Source: Hondaea fermentalgiana | Taxonomy: Eukaryota > Sar > Bigyra > Thraustochytrida > Thraustochytriidae | Direction: 5' to 3' | Assembly: GCA_014084085.1 (NCBI GenBank) | Contig: NPFB01000034.1 | Span: 51,440-115,439 of the forward strand | Length of the DNA: 64,000 nt | Part shown: in pieces, positions 55,436 through 64,000 of the stretch | Position numbering within the stretch: the first letter of the stretch is position 1 | Layout of the letters: each line of letters begins with the position of its first letter | Made by a program: the position numbers and the translations under genes | Notes under the pieces: generated by a model | What the model was told of the DNA's origin: nothing | What the model saw: the letters and a program-made list of their open reading frames with translations, nothing else | The model's database searches: none

Positions 55436-58228
55436 TTATAGCGTTTCAGGGCTAAACACCTTGCGCGCAGTCTTGGGCTTGCCCAAGAAACGGGACACCC
55501 GACTGCCCTTGAAAGCGTCGAGCTGTTTGCGTTGCTTCGCCATGCGGATCTGCTCCTGCAGCTCCTCATTCTGAGACTCCAACGTTGCAATGTCACCGGT
55601 TCCATCGCGCACAGCGCGCATAGCCCGCTCGCGCTGAAGATCTGCGCTTGTATCCATCACCATCCGCGTCACCACAGTGTACTCATCGTTCGGGTCGTAC
55701 TCCACGGCACGTTCGAGGTTATACAGCTTACCCTCCTCAATAAACGCCTTGTCGCGCTGCCAACGACGGCGAAAGATGAACAGAAGCGCCATTGACATAA
55801 TGAGCAAAAAGCCGGTCACGCCACCACCAACCGCAGAGTACATGACCACGTTGGAATCATCCTCTGCGGTCGAAACAAACTCAACGGGCGATCGTGTGGG
55901 AGCTGGCGTGAGTGCATTGACCCGCACTGCAAAATCCACGTGGCTGTAAAAGGAAGTTGAGTCCATCGGCTCCATGGTCGTCCAATTGTAGGCGCAATCG
56001 GGACCAAAGCAAGCATACAAAGCATAGAGATCCTCAGCGGTGCTGCTCAATAGCGCCGTGTACGACCCGTCCTCATTGTCTACGATGCTCGCCTCCACGC
56101 GCTCGTCCGTGTACATGATCCACTCCGTCTCATTGTCAGCCTCGTCGTCGAGTACGCGTCGAGTCTCGTTGGAGTCCAGCATTTCGTCCACGGCTCGCAC
56201 CGGAATATACCAGGCCTTCATGTATCCTCCGTATCCGCCGTTTTGCACAACATTTCCACAGAGATCGCGCGTCTGAATTGTAAACCCTGCTGCATCTTCG
56301 CCGTCGCCCAAGACGTCCAGCGTCTCTGCGTCCGGAATCAGTGTCCCGGCGTCGGTCTCGCTGGGCTCCACATCGATCGTTGCGAGCGTAAAGTTGAGAA
56401 TCTCCAATGTGGCGGACGCGTCACCTGTCGCGGACGTCAGGCCAATATACGCGTCACGACCGCCAATGATCGCTTCCAGGTCAAATCCAGTCCGACGAAG
56501 GTACAGGCTGTCGTCCAGATACACTTCGAGCCAATCTGGGCGCTGCAAGTACTCGATGCTCACCGTGTGAGTCTCGTTGCTGTAACGGAGGCTGCGCTGG
56601 ACGCCATCGAAAACACGTGTGGTGCCGTTCAAATCTGCGTTTGAGCCTTCGGGGCTGTCTGGGTATTGCAAACGAATCTCTTGCGCCTCGCAGGCGTCGC
56701 CGTCGGCGCGGTCGTTGCACAAGTCAATCGAGACGGCCACAGCGTGCGTCATAAATCGGTGACCAAGGCCCGCGCCCGTGGCGATGGGCATGTCATCAAG
56801 GCCTTCCGGACGCCGCGTTGCCACAAATGCAAGGCCCTCCGCTGCTGCTTCGTTGAGCACCCGAAAGCTAAAGGTCACCACGAAGCCGGCGCCCACGTTC
56901 TGTGCCTGAGGCGTGAAGAGCCATGTAGATACACCAGGGCTTGTGCTCTCGGCGCTTGTGAGCTGCACAACGCCTGATTCAGCATCACGCACGACACCGT
57001 CACTAAAGGCGACGTCGTCGTCTGAGGCAGCATCAAGAAGGTTGAATGTCACAGAGCTGGTTCCTGGACGCGCCACATTGCAGGACTCGGAGATGCTCGT
57101 GTAGACGTTGAAATTGGATGCAGACGTGTGGCGCTCTGCGTGAAAGATAGAAAGGGCGTAGACCTCGCCCACCGTGAGATTAAGATGATTTTCATCAGCG
57201 TAATCACTGAGAACGATGCTGTCATCCGCGGGGGGGTGAGTTCCACCCAGGTCGATTGCAGGTTTCTCGTTGATGAAGACCCAGAAGTCATCGTCGCCTA
57301 AAAACTTAAACTCTTCGTCACCAGAGTATTCGAAATAGGTGTGGAACTCGGTCGTGAACCAGAAGTGGTTTCCCGAGAGTAGTGAGTTTGGCCAGACCGG
57401 GGCACGATTCGGGTCTGGGTAGTTCTCTTCAAGAACCTCGAGGCCGTCCGTGTAAAGGCCCTCGTCTCGAGCGTTGTCGAACTTGCGAAGAGGATAGAAA
57501 CTCCCCGAAGAGTATTCATAGAGGCCGCTGGACTGCTGCTCGAGGTCGATCTTGATTCCCACGCGCTTGTTGTAGACTGGATCGTCGTTGTACCATGCCG
57601 AAAAGTATTGCTGTCGTGAAGTTGTGTAATTACCATCGGACTGGGACTTGCCACAACGAGAATTGTATGTGCTGTTGCAGTACACGACCTTGGGAAGCCC
57701 GGAGGTTGCAATTTCCAAGGTTGGCTTGATGACACTCGTCACGCCGGAGCAGCTGCCAAGATAAGCACCTCCTTTGTAGCACTTTGATGCTCCGGAAACC
57801 TTGGATCTAAAGGCTGCTTCAAAATCTGGATGTGACTTGATGGTCCCGTTTGACATACCCTGCGTCCAGTAGGGGCAGTAGTGGTTGACAGGAATGCTCG
57901 AGGAGGAGCTTCCACCCGGCCCATCGCCAGGAGCGAAATCCATTGCCTGGGTGAGGTTGTCGGCGAACCAGGCGTCGGGGATTGCAGCGTCCGCGTAGTC
58001 CACGTACACGTAGTCGCGCATACCTTTGTAGCGCGAGTATCCGTTGTGATCGTAGTACTCGTAAAGCGCGAGGTACTCGGTTTCTGCAAGGCAGTGCGAA
58101 GGCAGAAAGTCCCTGATTGTGAGCCTGTACGTGAGCGTGTCGGGCGCAGTGTACGCCTCTGCAAAGACGACGGCGGTCAGCGCCATGAAACTGAGCCAGG
58201 CAACGCGCCGGCCTTCCACGCGCGGCAT
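55436..58228 (-). CDS. type I surface protein: fibro-slime, L-type-lectin-like and filamin-like domains
   Basis: 930 residues from ATG 58228. Signal peptide about 1-25 (VAWLSFMALTAVVFAEA). Residues 28-380 form a PA14-related fibro-slime domain: LTIRDFLPSHC, HPDFEAAF, FWFTTEFHTYFEYSGDEEF, then the signature FKFLGDDDFWVFINEKP and IDLGGTHPP, as in Dictyostelium prespore-inducing factors. Residues about 395-630 read as an L-type (legume) lectin fold: AGFVVTFSFRVLN, EGLAFVATRR, TVSIEYLQRPDWLEVYLDDS, YIGLTSATGD. About 650-800 resembles a filamin/Ig repeat (TIQTRDLCGN, EASIVDNEDGSYTALLSS, YALYACFG). One membrane helix follows (GGGVTGFLLIMSMALLFIF), then a cytoplasmic tail of about 120 residues with a coiled coil (LESQNEELQEQIRMAKQR). 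Cell-surface adhesion or sugar recognition is inferred from the architecture. Confidence 0.82.
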   Translation of the reverse strand: MPRVEGRRVAWLSFMALTAVVFAEAYTAPDTLTYRLTIRDFLPSHCLAETEYLALYEYYDHNGYSRYKGMRDYVYVDYADAAIPDAWFADNLTQAMDFAPGDGPGGSSSSSIPVNHYCPYWTQGMSNGTIKSHPDFEAAFRSKVSGASKCYKGGAYLGSCSGVTSVIKPTLEIATSGLPKVVYCNSTYNSRCGKSQSDGNYTTSRQQYFSAWYNDDPVYNKRVGIKIDLEQQSSGLYEYSSGSFYPLRKFDNARDEGLYTDGLEVLEENYPDPNRAPVWPNSLLSGNHFWFTTEFHTYFEYSGDEEFKFLGDDDFWVFINEKPAIDLGGTHPPADDSIVLSDYADENHLNLTVGEVYALSIFHAERHTSASNFNVYTSISESCNVARPGTSSVTFNLLDAASDDDVAFSDGVVRDAESGVVQLTSAESTSPGVSTWLFTPQAQNVGAGFVVTFSFRVLNEAAAEGLAFVATRRPEGLDDMPIATGAGLGHRFMTHAVAVSIDLCNDRADGDACEAQEIRLQYPDSPEGSNADLNGTTRVFDGVQRSLRYSNETHTVSIEYLQRPDWLEVYLDDSLYLRRTGFDLEAIIGGRDAYIGLTSATGDASATLEILNFTLATIDVEPSETDAGTLIPDAETLDVLGDGEDAAGFTIQTRDLCGNVVQNGGYGGYMKAWYIPVRAVDEMLDSNETRRVLDDEADNETEWIMYTDERVEASIVDNEDGSYTALLSSTAEDLYALYACFGPDCAYNWTTMEPMDSTSFYSHVDFAVRVNALTPAPTRSPVEFVSTAEDDSNVVMYSAVGGGVTGFLLIMSMALLFIFRRRWQRDKAFIEEGKLYNLERAVEYDPNDEYTVVTRMVMDTSADLQRERAMRAVRDGTGDIATLESQNEELQEQIRMAKQRKQLDAFKGSRVSRFLGKPKTARKVFSPETL

Positions 58229-59448
58229 CGTCTTGGCCAAAATAAGCCCTGGTGTCGGCGTTGCTACTTCCCGCGCCGCCGACCACCAGTAAGCTGAGCG
58301 CGAGCGAGCACTAGAAGAAGCGAGCACGGCAGGCAAGCACAAACCCCGCGATCCCGCTTCACGTTCGCGTCCGCGTCCGCGACCACGAGGCCGACAGCCC
58401 AGCTTTCCGATTTGCTCCCTCGCTCGCTCGCTCGTCGCTCCCTTCCGGCAGCGCGTGAAGCGAGACGCCAGAAAAACACACACAGAAAAAGCAGGCCCAA
58501 ATACCGGGAAAGACAGAAAAACACACTGCGCCTGGAGCGGTACAGTCGGGCTCACAGTGACGAACGAAATGCGCGCGTGCCAGGCCGGAAGACGCGACCT
58601 TACACACCTTGACCGACGGGCTCGGCCCGGCTCACAGCCGGCCGGGCACGGGGAGGGGCGACAAGGGGCGCGGCGCAAGTGGGTGGGTGAGAAAGGAAGG
58701 GAGGGAGGGTGAGTACGTCGCTCCCCTGGGCCGGTCGTTTCCGAGCTGGACTCGGCGCTTCCCCGTTTCCGTCATCCCAGTCGCTTATTACAAATCCACA
58801 TTTTGTTTTTGTTTTACACACGCGCGTGTGCAGACATGCCGAGACTGACAGCGGGGTTACAATGGAAATTAAAATGGACAAGGGGCGGGACGAGACGAGA
58901 CTGCAACACAGAGGGTAGGTGGAATCGTTCTTGCTGACGGCAGCAGCGTAAATGGAGGAGGCGTGGAAGGTGTTTAGGTCAGCGCGTATACACTCGCAAA
59001 GCGAGGACAACTGCCGATGAACGCATGCAATTAAAGGTTATGTGAGAGCAAAAGCTTGTGCCACAAGCCGCAACAAAAGAAATGGAGTGAACCTTTCACA
59101 ATCACAAGCGATGCTACGTGATTAAAGCTGCACTTCCTGCTCAGGCGATGCGGCAAGTGATGTAGCAAAACCGATTCTACTCATAGGCTTCCAAATAATG
59201 GAAAATGAAGCGTTTAGATGCTTTGCTAAAAGGGTGTTGCATCCTCTTCTGTTTTGTCCGCGCATCTCGGAGCCACAGCGGCTCCCATCATAATCATGTC
59301 GTGTGATCAAATTTAAGAATTTTGTTGTGAATCAGTGGCCAGTTCCCGGAATTTTGAAGAGTTCAAAACTGATCTGCAAGAAAAAGAAGATAGGGCCTAT
59401 CAGGAAAGAAGTTTGATGCACAGGTTTAACATTGGTCAGAAGATGCTC
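58229..59448. other. intergenic, no gene seen
   Basis: About 1.2 kb containing the fibro-slime promoter and the 3' flank of trypsin 2. The upstream 450 bases stay open with the fibro-slime frame but only as Arg/Ala/Cys-rich sequence without ATG. From 58,750 the sequence becomes AT-richer. Confidence 0.55.
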
Positions 59449-60513
59449 TCAGATCAGGGAAGCAAGGCAGACAAAGATCGCAACGATGGCTGCGCCAAAG
59501 CTCACCGGGGTCGCCATAGCACTAGATGGCGAATTTGTGGGGTAAGGGGTGGGGGAGTCCGCTAGAGAAGCCGCCGACGCAATCGTTGGCGATGCGGTCG
59601 GAGCAAATGTCGCGTTAGACACATTTGAGGCATAAAAACGGAGACTCGAGTCGTCCGCGGTGGGAGAGGTAGAGGTGACGATCTCGCGAATCCAAGACTC
59701 GTATGACGAAACTCGCGTGTATACACCGGGATAGCCGTCATATGCGCAGCCGTACCCAAAGGCAACAATACCGACCTGAATTTCCTCACTTACAGGGGCG
59801 ACCGTGAGAGGGCCGCCGGAGTCGCCCTGGCAACTGTCCTTTCCTGACGCTGCTGCGCACACGTGGTACTGGTACTCAATATCAAAGGAGTTTCCGTAAT
59901 CTGATGCGCATTCATCAATGTCGACAATGTTGATTTTTGCCTGGCGCAATTCGTAGTCTGTCGTTCCTCCGTACGAAGTGGTGCCGTAGCCAGTCACGGT
60001 GGCGTTCTCGCCGTCGGTCATTGTCATGAGCGAGCCAGCGAGCAGAACTGACGTCGGAAGGTCCACGTTCGTGTCTGAAAAGTAAATGATGGAAAGATCG
60101 TTTTGCGTAGATCCGTCGGACTCCTCGACATAGTCTGGGTGCACCTCGACGCCAACTCCCTGCACGAGATTGAAGGAGTCAGAGTCGTACTCTTGAAGAT
60201 CGTCGCGAAGAAACATGGCGACAGCGTAGAAGCTGCCGGACGGGATGCAGTGCCCGGCGGTAAGCATGTAATGATAGCCGCCCGAAGATCCAATGTACGA
60301 GCTTCCGCAGAGGTATTGCGTGCCGCTGTCCACCTCTTCGAGGATCATGGCCGCCATGTACTGTCTGGTCTTTGGACTGATGATAGTTCCACCTACAATA
60401 CGCGCCGAGACCTCGGACACGGTCGAGTTCCTCGTCACTACTGCTGACTGGAGAGCATTTGCGCTGCCCACGACGAGGGCCATTGCGAGGGCGGTCACAG
60501 CCTTGATCATCAT
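59449..60513 (-). CDS. trypsin-like S1 serine protease, paralogue 2
   Basis: 354 residues from the paired ATGs at 60513/60510; the frame is open upstream without homology. Signal peptide MMIKAVTALAMALVVGSANA, propeptide to Arg38, activation SAR-IVGG, then catalytic LTAGHC (His88; TAGHC replaces the common TAAHC), QNDLSIIYF (Asp139) and DSCQGDSGGP (Ser232), with S1-pocket Asp226. It is colinear with the trypsin at 53478, sharing GSSYIGSSGGYHYML, DECSADYG/DECASDYG and the SYE-x-WIRE end of the domain. The C-terminus is again a Thr/Ser/Ala/Pro stalk (FAPTASPTIASA) closed by a hydrophobic segment (FGAAIVAIFVCLASLI), consistent with a GPI or membrane anchor. Confidence 0.93.
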   Translation of the reverse strand: MMIKAVTALAMALVVGSANALQSAVVTRNSTVSEVSARIVGGTIISPKTRQYMAAMILEEVDSGTQYLCGSSYIGSSGGYHYMLTAGHCIPSGSFYAVAMFLRDDLQEYDSDSFNLVQGVGVEVHPDYVEESDGSTQNDLSIIYFSDTNVDLPTSVLLAGSLMTMTDGENATVTGYGTTSYGGTTDYELRQAKINIVDIDECASDYGNSFDIEYQYHVCAAASGKDSCQGDSGGPLTVAPVSEEIQVGIVAFGYGCAYDGYPGVYTRVSSYESWIREIVTSTSPTADDSSLRFYASNVSNATFAPTASPTIASAASLADSPTPYPTNSPSSAMATPVSFGAAIVAIFVCLASLI

Positions 60514-62523
60514 CGTTCCCGTCCTGTCCACCTCCGTCCCTCCCTCTGTGTCAGGGCCGCAGCGATGCTGCCTTTCCTTTGACTCTCGCTCGGTGGGTTC
60601 TGTGCCAGATGCGAGGGGAAAGGGATTCCAGATTTGCTTTTCAGGCTGCTGCCTAGCTGCTCCAGCTGCCACTGCTGCCCGGCTTGTCCAGCCTCGCCTC
60701 GGCAAGCCGCGCCGAGCCGGCCTAGCAGCGCGATGAACTCCGCCTCGAAGAAGAAGAAGAAGAAGAAGAAGAAGAAGAGGAAGAGCTAGAAGAGGAGGAG
60801 GAAGAAGAAGAAGAGCACGGGAGCACTATGCCGGCCCCGTGCGCGTACCAGTGGGCCTGCCTCCCTCCCTCCCTCCCTCCCTCCTCGGCGTAATGGCAGT
60901 GACGCTCGCGCCGCACCGACCTTCCCTGAACGTCACCCGTCAAGCTGCCTCCGAATCCATCAGCGGTGCGGCCGACCCGAGCCGACTCCGGCGGCACCTG
61001 TCTGGCCGGAGCGGACCTGCCGGCTGCCCTCGCGCGCGCCCCTCTCGAGCCCTCGCCGTGCGCGCGCAGCGTGATCTAATCTTCGTCGAATCCAATCCGA
61101 TCCAATCCAATCCAATCCAATCGCCTTGCAGGCGTCCAGTCCCTCCCGCCCGCCCGCCCGCTCCCTCCCACCCCGCTGAACGGCCGCGGCCGGGCATGCC
61201 CGCCCCGGCGTCGCCCTGCGCGGCCGCGGCGACCGCGGGGACGGGGCGGCAGGGCGGGAGCGCGGGACGGGATCGTCATCGCCATGGCGCCGGCATCGTG
61301 CAGGATTCTGAGGACGGGGTGGCTCACGAGCCTTTGATGTGTGGATGGTCTGGCTGGTTTATCAGTGTGAGGGCAACGTGGCGAAGACAAGACAACTTGG
61401 CGAAGACAACTCGGTTGAAGACGGGCAGCAGTGCAGCAGCAGCGGCAGCAGCGGCAGCGGCAGCGGCTCGCCGGTCCGCGCCCCGTGCCGTGCCGCCACC
61501 GCTGAAGCCTGAGGTGAATCTTGCTGTCGGAGTGGCATTCTGGCCGCATCCCAGCCGAACACTGCCAGCTGGCTGCCGTCACCGCGCTGCTGCAGGGGGC
61601 TGGGTGGGGGGAAGAAGATTTATAGCTTGGCATTGGTTCGGATTGACTTGTCACTCGTGGTCGTCTGTATACGGTCTCGAGCCTTTGTTGTTCAGATCTG
61701 CTGCAGGCGGATTCTGTCCGAACCTTCAAAACGTAGTCGAAAGATTGTCGAGCCTTTTCTCCCAACGACGGATGCATGTGACTCCAAACCAATGCCCCAG
61801 CTTCTCGCAGCATTAACGGGTATCATTCGTATTTTGGGAGGGGGTGTAATAAAATTGTGCAGCAGGACGACGAAAAGATTGCAAGCCGGTAATGCCCCAC
61901 TTGTTCTCAGAAACTCGAAGTTCGTGCATCCATGCAGCGATGTGGCTTTTTTCTTTTTGTGGTGTCCTTGACATCACCCCACCGATGATGAGCAAGAACT
62001 CAAGGTTGGAAAGAGATGGCGACTTGCCATAGTTGAACGCACGCGACGCCTTTGGGGAGTGGAGCCGTGGCGGTAAAGTTGAACTTTTCTTGCAAAAAGA
62101 AGTATGTAACGCACACGTTTGCGTTTGTAGAGCGAGATGAGCGAGATCAAACTCATGAACGAAGGAACTCTCGCACGATACTCATAAATGAGTAAATCTG
62201 ATTGGAATTTATAATGTTTAATCGCGCTTCTCGAAAGCTTGTGCGAAGTCCTTGCGCAGCCGTGGATGAAAAGGAATTCAAAGACGTAGACGAGAGAACA
62301 TTTGATACTCGGAGAGCATGCATGATCCGCCACCGTTCCCGAGCGCTTTATCCAATGGCGATCTTGGTTCAAGCTTGGACTGTATCGTTTGCACTTGCAA
62401 GCGCGGCGCCAAATTTGCTTTCTTTAGTCCTTGCAAGACGCAGTATACGGGTGCTTGACTCAGTGATGCAGGCCTTATCAAATGCAGCATTTCTAGGCTT
62501 GCAATGAAAAAACGAGGTGCGAG
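60514..62523. other. repeat-rich intergenic region, no supported gene
   Basis: About 2 kb. Contains a GAA/GAG tract (60,747-60,812), CCCT repeats (about 60,862-60,883), (TCCAA) units (61,091-61,123) and an (AGC/GGC) run near 61,430-61,470. Long open frames on both strands up to 61,816 are Ala/Pro/Arg-rich and without motifs. From 61,820 the DNA is AT-richer; a 97-codon plus-strand frame at 62,214-62,507 is the only compact candidate and has no recognisable feature. Confidence 0.55.
60747..60812. repeat. GAA/GAG trinucleotide tract
   Basis: Nine or more perfect GAA units followed by interrupted GAG/GAA triplets; purine-only strand of over 60 bases, upstream of trypsin 2. Confidence 0.9.
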
Positions 62524-63528
62524 ATGGTTTCTTCGCGCCGCGAAAAGACCACTGTCGCGACGAGCAGGCGCTCATGTCAAAGCCTGAGCGCGCGCCGCGC
62601 CCGCGCACACTGCTCGCGCAGTCGGTTGCGGAGCAGTGGCTCTGCAGAAGATGAACATGGGGATCACGAGGCAACACGCGAGACGGCGCTTTACGCGCCT
62701 GTACCGCAACTGCAACTCGCGAAACTACGCCGCACGCCAGCGCGTGTTGCACGGGAGGCCGCTCTTGCGCGAGGTTGTGCACAGCAAACGGAGAAACTCT
62801 CTCGGAATGGCTCCAGCCTCCCGCTTCGCGCAGCCATTCTCCGAACGACCTCTGCGCAGCGAATGTCTGCCCGTGTTGTGAAGTCCTCGGGAAGGTCCAA
62901 GACGAGGAAAACAATGTCATTTGCCATTGCAGACCTTGTGCCTGCTCGCAAACGCCCTTTGAGATTGTATAAGCACAATAGTGCAGTCGAGAAGATGACG
63001 TCAAAGGCAGAAGAGCTGGCGGCAACATTAGCCACAATGTCGAAACTAAAGTCCGCACCCAAGCCTTCGATTCAACAATCTCTTATCCAGAACAAATCAC
63101 CAAGGCGTGTATCGAGTCGGACCCGGCAACGCCAATCGGGGAGGCAGCGTGCGCGAAGAACTTGCTCAGGATCGCCACAACCTTCAGCAACAGAAACAGC
63201 AACGAGATCAGCACCAGCATCAGCACCAGCACAATTACCCGAAGCACCGGCGGAACAAAATGGGACATGTACCAAAAAACAACTTGTATTCCTACCGACA
63301 AAAGCCAAGGAGAACCCTGCTTGGCTAGGCGATTCCGCTCGTGCCACACTCCGAGATCGCTGCGTTTCCAAGTCACCTCAAGTTCGCACGTACTCGCGGC
63401 GCCAGGCCCTTGATGAGGTGTACCTCAATGTTCTTGACGACATGTACTATTCAACTGCAATGCAGCGCGCCGCAAGTCGTCGGAGTGTAGGAAGTCATCG
63501 GAGTATCTCCGGCTCCATTTGGTTTTGA
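62524..63528 (+). CDS. basic low-complexity protein, function unknown
   Basis: 334 residues from ATG 62524. Very rich in Arg, Ser, Ala and Lys; no membrane segment, signal peptide or known domain. Slightly more ordered pieces are SFAIADLVPARKRPLRLYK, VEKMTSKAEELAATLATMSK and, at the end, RQALDEVYLNVLDDMYYSTA. A Gln/Thr-rich middle part comes from a CAGCA-rich tract (about 63,185-63,235). The late helical stretch and the intact frame of 1 kb suggest a real gene, but composition alone could also produce it. Confidence 0.45.
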   Translation: MVSSRREKTTVATSRRSCQSLSARRARAHCSRSRLRSSGSAEDEHGDHEATRETALYAPVPQLQLAKLRRTPARVAREAALARGCAQQTEKLSRNGSSLPLRAAILRTTSAQRMSARVVKSSGRSKTRKTMSFAIADLVPARKRPLRLYKHNSAVEKMTSKAEELAATLATMSKLKSAPKPSIQQSLIQNKSPRRVSSRTRQRQSGRQRARRTCSGSPQPSATETATRSAPASAPAQLPEAPAEQNGTCTKKQLVFLPTKAKENPAWLGDSARATLRDRCVSKSPQVRTYSRRQALDEVYLNVLDDMYYSTAMQRAASRRSVGSHRSISGSIWF

Positions 63529-63868
63529 GCAGTAATGTCCCAAACGCTGCGCTCGCGACCGGCCTCCGAGCTTCGTCGTCCCGAACAATAGAGAAACCCC
63601 AAAAGGTGAAAAGCAGCGCTTCGAACTCTCTCAGAGCAAACGACATTGCGAAGTCTTTCCTCGTTCTTCTGCCCCCATTCGCCGCGGTGGTGCCTCTCTC
63701 CGAAAAGACTCATTTACCAGTCGCAGTCGGTCGCAGTCGGCCTATCCTGCTGGCTAACAGTAAATCAAAGAAAAAAATGAATGATTTATTCACATTTGTG
63801 CATTCACTCACCGTGACACTTTCATTCATTCACATTCCTCTGCCTGTGCGTTCCTTTCTATGCGCAAT
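63529..63868. other. intergenic, nothing seen
   Basis: 340 bases between the basic-protein stop and the possible fragment at the right edge; includes a duplicated GTCGCAGTCG and a CATTCA-rich stretch. Confidence 0.6.
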
Positions 63869-64000
63869 CTAAATTTGCGACCGTGGAGGACCCATAATCA
63901 TCTTCTGCACGGCGCGCTTTCCGCGACCAAACGTCCATTCTCCGCGGGCCTGGCGCGCAGGGAGAACCCGCTCGCCGGACCGCCTGCGGCCGCGCCGCCC
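63869..64000 (-). CDS. possible C-terminal fragment of a gene entering from the right edge
   Basis: A minus-strand frame is open from the window end to a TAG at 63869-63871, about 43 codons, ending GEWTFGRGKRAVQKMIM-GPPRSQI. The stretch is Arg/Gly-rich and looks protein-like, and the GC content rises sharply here as in nearby genes. No family recognised; could be chance. Confidence 0.3.
   Translation of the reverse strand, partial: GRRGRRRSGERVLPARQARGEWTFGRGKRAVQKMIMGPPRSQI

Noticed and set aside
60839..61816. 325-residue plus-strand and 245-residue minus-strand frames
   Set aside because: Composition reflects GC-rich simple repeats (CCCT, TCCAA, AGC); no ordered segment or domain on either strand.

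Overview
The window is nuclear DNA from a unicellular eukaryote. It is GC-rich and gene-dense, most genes are single long exons, and the few introns I can define are short (about 70-95 bases, GT...AG). It encodes an axonemal nexin-dynein regulatory subunit (DRC9), an augmin subunit and a NEK-type kinase, which points to a flagellated cell. It also encodes secreted proteases, a fibro-slime surface protein and a GH5 sterol/sphingolipid glucosidase. This mix fits a stramenopile of the labyrinthulomycete (thraustochytrid) type, but the assignment is an inference from gene style and content. A run of exactly 100 N at 23723-23822 marks a scaffold gap.

Layout. 1-9.9 kb: the 5' end of a nitronate monooxygenase gene (runs off the left edge), a GH20-family membrane protein that has lost its catalytic pair, DRC9/IQCG, a NEK-like kinase, an unresolved interval and a small probable mitochondrial protein. 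9.9-22 kb: a PX-domain protein head-to-head with a methionine synthase reductase that carries three tandem FMN (flavodoxin) domains, then a single-finger CCCH protein and a multi-pass membrane protein. 22-33.6 kb: a mitochondrial carrier, the gap, a very large GAF-domain protein, a CCDC87-like coiled-coil protein and the DNA glycosylase OGG1. 34-41 kb: augmin HAUS6 head-to-head with splicing factor PRP31, a basic protein with C-x-F-x-P repeats, and a propeller-like orphan. 41-50.4 kb: CPSF73 head-to-head with NOP9, then MPP6 head-to-head with RIOK3. 50.8-60.5 kb: a GH5_12-like glucosidase and two trypsins flanking a fibro-slime/lectin/filamin-like receptor. 60.5-64 kb: repeat-rich DNA, a basic orphan protein and a possible gene fragment at the right edge.

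Functional links. NOP9, MPP6 and RIOK3 all act in pre-rRNA or small-subunit maturation and lie within about 6.5 kb; CPSF73 and PRP31 handle mRNA 3' ends and splicing. DRC9, HAUS6, the NEK kinase and perhaps the CCDC87-like protein belong to the microtubule/flagellar apparatus. The GH5 enzyme, trypsins, fibro-slime receptor and GH20-like protein form a surface or secretory set. Many neighbours are divergently transcribed from shared intergenic regions of 0.3-1 kb.

Most notable: the triple-FMN methionine synthase reductase, the catalytically dead GH20 protein, the fibro-slime/lectin receptor, and a 21-bp tandem repeat in the CPSF73/NOP9 promoter whose CACTTGCG core recurs in a 22-bp repeat upstream of the GAF gene. 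Start codons were placed on ATG; several long open frames extend upstream only through non-ATG codons.
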